DNA from: Blasia pusilla
Taxonomy: Eukaryota; Marchantiophyta; Marchantiopsida; Blasiales
Reading direction: 5' to 3'
Length of the DNA stretch: 64,000 bases
Assembly (NCBI GenBank): GCA_050084515.1
Contig: CM114272.1
Location: 11,036,001 to 11,100,000, forward strand
The notes below the pieces were generated by a model. The model saw nothing but the letters and a program-made list of their open reading frames with translations. It searched no databases and had not been told where the DNA came from. Shown here piece after piece: positions 57,721 to 64,000 of this stretch (its first letter is position 1; the number at the start of each line of letters is the position of its first letter). The translations under genes were made by a program, and so were the position numbers.

Positions 57721-60700
57721 CTAAGGGAATCTACCCCAATAAGGGCCCACTGCCCTGTCATTAAACGGCAGATATGTCTTAGACAAAAAAAGTAATATCA
57801 TCTCTTTATTATTTGCTTTTATTCCCTACGTCGATTTGATTTAGAGACGGAGACCTCCTCGCTCGTGATGATTCCACTTGTGATGTCAACAAGCATTATC
57901 GATTGATTCTCGTTCCAGAGACGCGTGCGCTTTGTCTTTCTTTCGGCTGATGATACGAATTGAAGCGATGCACCGAGACTGAGACCGTGGCCATACATAC
58001 GAACTCACGCCATATAATCCGATGACTGACGAGTCGGAATACATGGCGGGCAGTGAGGTGATGGACGCGATGCCAGCGGCGAACACGATGAGAGAGGGAA
58101 CACGACGAGCATAAAAAAACATGGGATGAACAGGTTATTCTCGTGTGCAGACATTCCTTCTCCCGCAGGGATAGGAAATAGATAAACCGGTGGTGGTCAC
58201 TTTCCTCAATGCGGAAATCGGCCGGCTGTTGGGTCTCCTCCGTCGCCAGTGAGCGGCAAATATTGCCGGATCTGATGACATATGACAGTGCTGTGAGCAT
58301 ACGACGACATGCAAGACTTCCTTCCTTGGGCCGGTGGGAGTCTCAATGTCGTGCGAATCGGGTCCCCAAAATGTCACGGGGATGAGAAGAGTTGAACGAC
58401 CTCGCCTTGTGCAGTCCCACTTCTACCCTGTTCAAACGCAGTCCCGGCGAACTCTCTGCGGGTGCCTCCGCGAATCATTCGCGTCTCTCCACCAATCTCT
58501 AGAGTGGAAGAGTTCACGAGGACGCGTTTCAACTCTCGTTGGCGTCGAGCGCACCCTCAACAGGATAGATCGTCAACAGGGGTGAAGAAAATGTCAAGCA
58601 GAATTGATCATCGCACGCCCGAGGTCCGATCCAAATGCCGGACAACGTCTAAAAATGGCTCGTCCTCTCGAACATAAGCGCGACCGGTACACGGTGAGCC
58701 TCGGAAACAGACGGAAGAAAAAATAAAAAATAAAAAATCTCCCGAAATAAAGTAAAGAAACAATAATGAAGAGGTGTTGCGTAGCTATGCGAAACACGGT
58801 ACATGGCTATGAGTATCCGCGAGAAATGTTCGATGTATACCGGACAATCCGTGAAAAAGCTCTAGAGGATACGACAACGTCCCAATGTATCTCGCGCAGT
58901 AGTAATCAAGGTGCGGAGAGAAATCGGATTGGATTAGACCTTCAGGAAAGCTGGCACTGAAACAACGAAAGGAATTGGGTTGAAAGTCCGGAGCAAGCTG
59001 GCAGAGAAAGAGGAAAGTGCTCAACGTAGGCCTTGATGCGAAGTAAAGTCCGTCATTAATGTCACTCTAAAGTCTAAAGTCGTCTACCTGGCAGCTTAAT
59101 GAGGCTGATGATAAGTTGCGTGGTGCCTTCTAGTTACTGCGGTACAAATTCAGACGCAGTGCTACAGAAAGAAAGAAAGAAAGAGAGAGAGAGGAAGAGT
59201 TCAAATAAACCCGATGACAGTGCATGTACCGGCTAAGGGTTGTTGGACGTGAGAAACGACGGTGGTTAACACGGAACCATTTCGGTCATTGTCACCACCC
59301 CGCCATAGCCAATCGATCCTGGAGCGGTGTCAATCTTGACGGTAACTAGAAGAAGATGAAGACTTAAGGATAAGATTGTGCCCGGGGAGGTGGGGGGAGA
59401 CGCCGAAAAGGTCCAGGGGAGCAGGAGAAGCTAGTGAGGTCGAGAGACGGAAAGCACGACGTGAAGAGCAATAATTTTAGTCATAGTCGCCATAGCCGGT
59501 CGACATAGTAGGGATGCCCGGACCGTAGATAGAATAACCAGGTGCGGCAGAAAGGTCGAGGTCGGGGGGAGGAGAGTAGGCCACTAGATGCATTTTGGCG
59601 GAAGAGGAGAATTTAGCAGGTATAGAGGAGGAGAGAAGGACATGAAGCGCAATAATAGGCGACGATGCGGTAGTTGAGGGGCGCACTGGCCTGGGCAGGA
59701 GCTATGGCTGTAGATGAGTCATGAAGTCAAGCGAGACGCTCACGGCGCCACGTGAAGAGATGACAGACATCTCTAGCCAGAGAAGGCGATGAGGGAGCTG
59801 CCAAGGAAAGAGCTCCCAATACGCGATCGATCGCGGTTCAACTGCTCACACGTGACTATAACTCACCCTCTTCAAGATTTGTGAGCGCGGGTGGTGCAGG
59901 AGGAGAGAAGGAGCTTCATTCCGCTGTAGCCGCGGGGAATTCAGAAAGGAATTCGGCGCCTCTTCAGCTACGTACATTTGTGCCGGTTGTCATAGTTTAT
60001 GTAGGCTCAACGTCTCTTCTTCTAGTAATTGTCCCGCACCACCTACGATTTGAGACTAGACCGACCGACAGACCGACCGACCCTAAGCGAGCGCCCGGAA
60101 GTTTCCGAACTCCGTGTGTCTCCCGTATCAAAACCCGTCCTGGCCGCAGATTCTCATGCTATATTGTTGCTAAATGCGTGTCCAGGAGATCCGCGCGCGC
60201 AGCGGACACTGGTTGTAGACGCAAAGCGGGCACTCTGGTGCTCCGCGGACTCCCGCTCTGAAACGTATACGTACCGTCGTCCAATACTACTATGGGTATT
60301 GTCTCTCTCGGCGCAGGGAGCACTGCGCATCTCGTGAGCGGATATGCGAACTGCATTCGCTCCGCATAGAGCGAGCGATGCACTTCGCAACCAAATCCGG
60401 ACACACAACTCTCCTGCGCTGTGACTGGAGAAGAACAAATGTTTTCCCACCAAATATCTCCCCCGCTACTTGCAAATCGTTTGTTTGTTTGTTTAGTCAG
60501 CTCATAACGACCCAAGACACACGGCGACGGTAGTGTACAGGGGTAGCACGATTCCGTTCCTCGGGGACGGAATTAAAACCACTGTCTCTCCCCCCCCATC
60601 GTTTCTGAAAAGGTTCGTAAACGCTGTAGCTTTGGCTGCGAGGTTTTACCTCCTCGTTTTCGGCATTTTCCCGGTCCCACGATTCTCATTCGCGATTGTG

Positions 60701-62278
60701 TCAGCCGGCATGTTGATCAGGTCGCTATTCGCTCGAGTCCAGATGTTCACTGCTTGCTCTTGGCATATGTACACTGCACAACACGTGACCAACTCCAGTC
60801 GCCACAGTGCAGGACGATACAGTTTGACGCTTGGGTTTAGTCACCCGGTAAGTTTCGGATGGAGAAAATGCCATCACCGGTGCCGTCGACGGTGGGCGTT
60901 TGTTTATACCGACAAACGTAGCGGATGTTCTCGACGATAGATGGACGAAGTACGCACATTGCCACGAAGGACATTCGGCGCCACTGGTCCCAGGTCGTAC
61001 GCGAATGCGCAATTTTTTGGAATTGGCGACGATTTAGAAGTTTTTTCTGCGCGAGCCCGTTAATTACAGAGGTATTTATGAGCGTACAACCTTCGGGAGC
61101 ACTCGATACTGTCCACGTATACTCATCTCCGATCTTCTACGGTACTGGCACGACATAATCTAATCAGCCCTAGTAATGCCCGCATGCAGCATCTATCCGT
61201 CGGGAGAAGGCGCCTAAATCTATGGCGATGGATTTTTCGATCTGGAGGTAATTAGAGTCACGTATTAAAGGACAGTGGTAGTAGACGTACGCTCCTCTCT
61301 TCGGCGGAAATATTCCCCGGTGCCGCTACGAAGGGGAAGAGGAGAAGCACTGTCGATAGGACTTGTGGGCACATGTTCAGGTTTCCGATGCTCTTGGTCC
61401 CGGGACGTCCTCGTCAGCTGGGCCTTGGCTGGGGCTACAGGAGGAAAGATGGACCGGCATTTTTCGAGATAATTGCTCGCAACCTCCACCCCGCACATTA
61501 CTCCGCTTCGGGACGCGAGGGCGAGGGCGAGGGCGAGGACACTCTGCTTGTGGGAGACGCTCACACCTTCGTTCTCTCCGGGAGGTTTCTGCGTCCTGTT
61601 GCTAGCTAGACCTGCTACTGTGTCAAGGTTGCCCAACCGCCAAGAGGTCATGGCAGCACACCACACACCGCATCCACCGACCATTGATCACTGACCGCAC
61701 CGCAGCCACTAACGCTCACGAAACGAACAACTACTTAAGACGAATTTTCCTTCCGCCCTGGAATGCATGATATCTCTCGTTTTCCAGACCCGATCCGTGT
61801 ACAGTGCTTTGACCCCCAGAATGATAAAGGTACCTTGTGTTTCTGCCATCTTGGCCACCAAATGAAAGGCTACGTAGCCAGAATCAGTTTAACGTAGACG
61901 TCCGGCATCTTCGTTTGTGGAGTCGATACCTCGCTTTAATTCACATCGGACCCGGACCGACCACACGATGACCACCATCCCCGTAGCTTGCGACCGTTAA
62001 GTGAGGTGAAAAAGCGGGGGTCTGACGGACAGTCAGTCACCATCTTCCGGGCCGACTGAATTTAATTCCTACTGCACATTACTGGACCGGATATTATTCG
62101 ACTAGACGAAAAGTTGTGTCCGTTAGGTGGTGACGATCAGAACGAGACAGCTCTCTAAATCTATCGCGGAACGAAGTCAACTATGTCGAAGCCAGCACAG
62201 TTAGTCCATACGCATCTTTCCAGAGGATTTCAACGGTTTCAGGGAAAGCGTCCACCGACGGGATGAAGACGAACGTTG
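57721..62278. other. GC-richer region, no gene securely supported
   Basis: Many short overlapping frames on both strands, none with a recognisable domain. Simple repeats are at 59168-59196 (GAAA then GA), 60058-60081 (GACC) and 61515-61538 (GAGGGC). A minus-strand frame at 59477-59686 ends in a Tyr/Gly/Pro-rich tail but is too short to judge. Confidence 0.35.
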
Positions 62279-62512
62279 TCAAGGCGGAAAAGGCCTAGTT
62301 TTGCGAAAACAGAGCGCACAATATGCAGTCTCGACCCAAAATGCATCACTCAAAACAACCTGTGCGTCGCAACTAGCGTTGAAATATCCAACCACATTCA
62401 AAATTTCCACGTGTACTTCCAATAAGGAATGCTCATGATCGAAGAAGTACCACCAAACGACTAGGGCAAGAGAGACTGCAACCACAATGAAACACAGCGA
62501 AAGATGCATCAC
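62279..62512 (-). CDS. small ORF with N-terminal membrane segment, unknown
   Basis: 77 codons starting MMHLSLCFIVVAVSLALVV, a clear hydrophobic helix, followed by WWYFFDHEH and a mixed C-terminal part with four Cys. It lies 389 bp downstream of the larger minus-strand ORF. No family recognised; it may be a chance frame or an exon of a spliced gene. Confidence 0.2.
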   Translation of the reverse strand: MMHLSLCFIVVAVSLALVVWWYFFDHEHSLLEVHVEILNVVGYFNASCDAQVVLSDAFWVETAYCALCFRKTRPFPP

Positions 62513-62900
62513 GAGAATCTTATTTCACAAAGAAGGTGACACAACATAAAGTCGTTATGTTGACAATGCCCTGAATAGTGAATAGTTGCAGACCCAACAT
62601 CCTCTTAGCCCAATGAGCTGTGCCATCCCATGGGATACAATACAAGAAGCCAACCTATAATATAATCGATCCAATGGGATGGAACAAGCCCATGATATGA
62701 GCATATATTATAAGCCTACCAAGAAATGCCTACCGCTTTTAGACAATCCCATCTCAAAGGATGCGACATCCACACTAACATTTGAGAGAGCTCTAATAGA
62801 TTGTGGACCATCCATCCAGAGAGATGGCACGTCATGCCAGTTTAAGGGTAAACCAACACAAACTATTGATCAGACTGTTTATCCCGGAAATGCAAGAAGC

Positions 62901-63872
62901 TCAGAGACTAAGCTGGCTGAGAACTTGACGAGTAGCTGCCTCCCCTTCCGTGGAATCGTTCTCCGAATCCTCAGGTTCAGGGCGGCGTGGAGGAGCAGCG
63001 CTCACAGTCACCATTTGACGGACTCGCACCGGTGGGGCTAATCCATGACCTGTGGGAAGTCGCCGACCACCGGCCATACCGTGGGCTTGCATGTTCCACC
63101 ATTGTGGCGTACTGTTGGACCACATCATGGTGTTGAAAGTGCTGGGCAAAAGAGATGGACTCCGATCCTTGTCACTGTTGTCGCTGCTGTCAGCTTCAGC
63201 CTTCGGTTTGGGAGTATCTCCTCGTAGCCATTCATCTTCGTCTCTTTGGTGTTCTTCCAAGGGTAAAGGGACCTCGTGCGGGTCTCGCCGCTTGGATAGA
63301 GGAACGGGACCCGTATTAACACGTCCTCCGACATTTACAATGCTGCTTACGGCCCGGCTCGCAGCAAGGGCTTCTCTGGAGAGCCCAACAGGAGAATCAC
63401 GAATTGGAGAAGAGGTAGAAGAGTGGGTACGTGGGGCCACCATTGTCCGGTAAGGAGGGCCGGATTTAAGAAGGGCGTTTGCATGTGGCTGGTTGTGCAA
63501 GTATCGCTGCCCTTGTATCGAGTCTTGCGCTACATCCACAGGAATCCAAGGACCGGAATGATATTGACCCACCGCCGACCCCGCAGCTGACTGAACCGCT
63601 CCGTCCCGCGCATTCACGAGACGTACTCTACCTGCCGTAACAGGAACCATAGATGGGGCAGACTGCGCATGCTGCGCGCTCGAGGGAGGTAAGACTTTCT
63701 CCTCCTTCCCATAGACAATAGCCAATGCCCGCGCTATGGTGTTCTGCTCTTGTTCCTCAGTAACCTCGACCTCGGGCATAGAAGATGTTGACATAAATTT
63801 CACAGCAACTGCAAACGGGAGCAGACAGTTAGCTATGAAGATCGTCCATTTCCAAAGATACGATGACTTCAT
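62901..63872 (-). CDS. hypothetical protein with signal/anchor N-terminus, 323 aa
   Basis: This is the longest uninterrupted frame in the right third of the window, about 970 bp without a stop. The N-terminus (YLWKWTIFIANCLLPFAVAV, after MKSS) looks like a signal peptide or signal anchor. The remainder is low-complexity, Ser/Pro/Arg-rich and probably disordered, with acidic clusters (EVEVTEEQEQ; EADSSDNSDKD) and a Trp-containing patch (STPQWWNMQAHG). TTATAG-type A/T motifs lie about 100 bp upstream of the ATG at 63872. No catalytic motif or known family is visible. It could be a lineage-specific secreted or membrane protein, or one exon of a larger gene. Overlapping plus-strand frames are shorter and look like shadows. 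Confidence 0.45.
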   Translation of the reverse strand: MKSSYLWKWTIFIANCLLPFAVAVKFMSTSSMPEVEVTEEQEQNTIARALAIVYGKEEKVLPPSSAQHAQSAPSMVPVTAGRVRLVNARDGAVQSAAGSAVGQYHSGPWIPVDVAQDSIQGQRYLHNQPHANALLKSGPPYRTMVAPRTHSSTSSPIRDSPVGLSREALAASRAVSSIVNVGGRVNTGPVPLSKRRDPHEVPLPLEEHQRDEDEWLRGDTPKPKAEADSSDNSDKDRSPSLLPSTFNTMMWSNSTPQWWNMQAHGMAGGRRLPTGHGLAPPVRVRQMVTVSAAPPRRPEPEDSENDSTEGEAATRQVLSQLSL

Positions 63873-64000
63873 CTTGGTTGTTTAAGCGAAGGTCGGAGAG
63901 ATGACATTTGAAATCATACGATCAGGTATCCGAGACTCTACTGTTCATCAAATCAGCCACATAGTCGCTATAAAACTATAAACTACCGTAAACATCTAAA

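Noticed and set aside
59477-59686. 69-codon minus-strand ORF with a Tyr/Gly/Pro-rich tail
   Set aside because: Short, with no upstream context or recognisable family.
60533-60940. 135-codon plus-strand ORF with a hydrophobic segment
   Set aside because: Overlaps several equally long frames on both strands, has no motif, and codon content looks random.
63052-63453. 133-codon plus-strand ORF
   Set aside because: Antisense to the longer 323-codon frame and has no signature of its own.

Overview
The window looks like nuclear, repeat-dense DNA from a streptophyte (land plant or charophyte-type lineage). Plant-style LTR retrotransposons, a Mutator-like transposon with spliced genes, TATA boxes and GT..AG introns support this. 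I cannot name the species. No rRNA, tRNA or clear conserved host gene was recognised. Nearly everything interpretable is mobile-element sequence in various stages of decay.

1-25.3 kb: three related copies of one large DNA transposon. Copy 0 (about 241-1190) is an inverted fragment. Copy 1 (about 1730-13620) is nearly full length, with long terminal inverted repeats (about 2237-3130 and 12905-13620). Copy 2 (about 18026-25303) has lost the core of the transposase. Each full-type copy carries two divergent gene relics. The plus-strand gene is a MULE-like transposase (zinc-binding N-terminus, DDE-like core split by an intron, SWIM zinc finger). The minus-strand gene is a four-exon relic combining a coiled-coil N-terminus, a ParB/sulfiredoxin-fold domain and a permuted (beta-class, motif IV before motif I) DNA-methyltransferase-like domain. 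The two genes share a divergent promoter region with a TATA box on each strand. TIRs, introns and the shared promoter are filled with dozens of copies of a palindrome of about 27 bp (half-site GCAACCCGTCGGA). In the shared promoter these recur about every 66-68 bp. They stop where the element family stops. A decayed Ty3/gypsy element (13621 to about 18025; 5' LTR, tRNA-Asp-type primer site, gag-protease) lies between copies 1 and 2.

25.3-46.6 kb: AT-rich intergenic DNA. It holds a dispersed repeat family in three or four places, a 5'-truncated and heavily mutated Ty1/copia element (about 32.7-36.1 kb), a long (GA)n microsatellite, a LINE 3' fragment, a Helitron-like 3' end, and a nearly complete but interrupted non-LTR retrotransposon of R2-like architecture (39.5-42.8 kb: N-terminal zinc finger, reverse transcriptase, CCHC plus restriction-like endonuclease). 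A near-perfect 399-bp fold-back lies at 44.07-44.47 kb.

46.6-64 kb: alternating GC-richer and AT-rich sequence with few supportable features: short tandem repeats, a second LINE 3' fragment in inverted orientation (54.8-55.7 kb), and two minus-strand ORFs with hydrophobic N-termini near the right edge. The 323-codon ORF at 62901-63872 is the best candidate for a non-transposon gene.

Most notable: a eukaryotic transposon family that carries a ParB-like/methyltransferase-like gene next to its transposase and is studded with regularly spaced palindromes showing symmetric, compensatory variation. This suggests, but does not prove, an element-encoded palindrome-recognition system.
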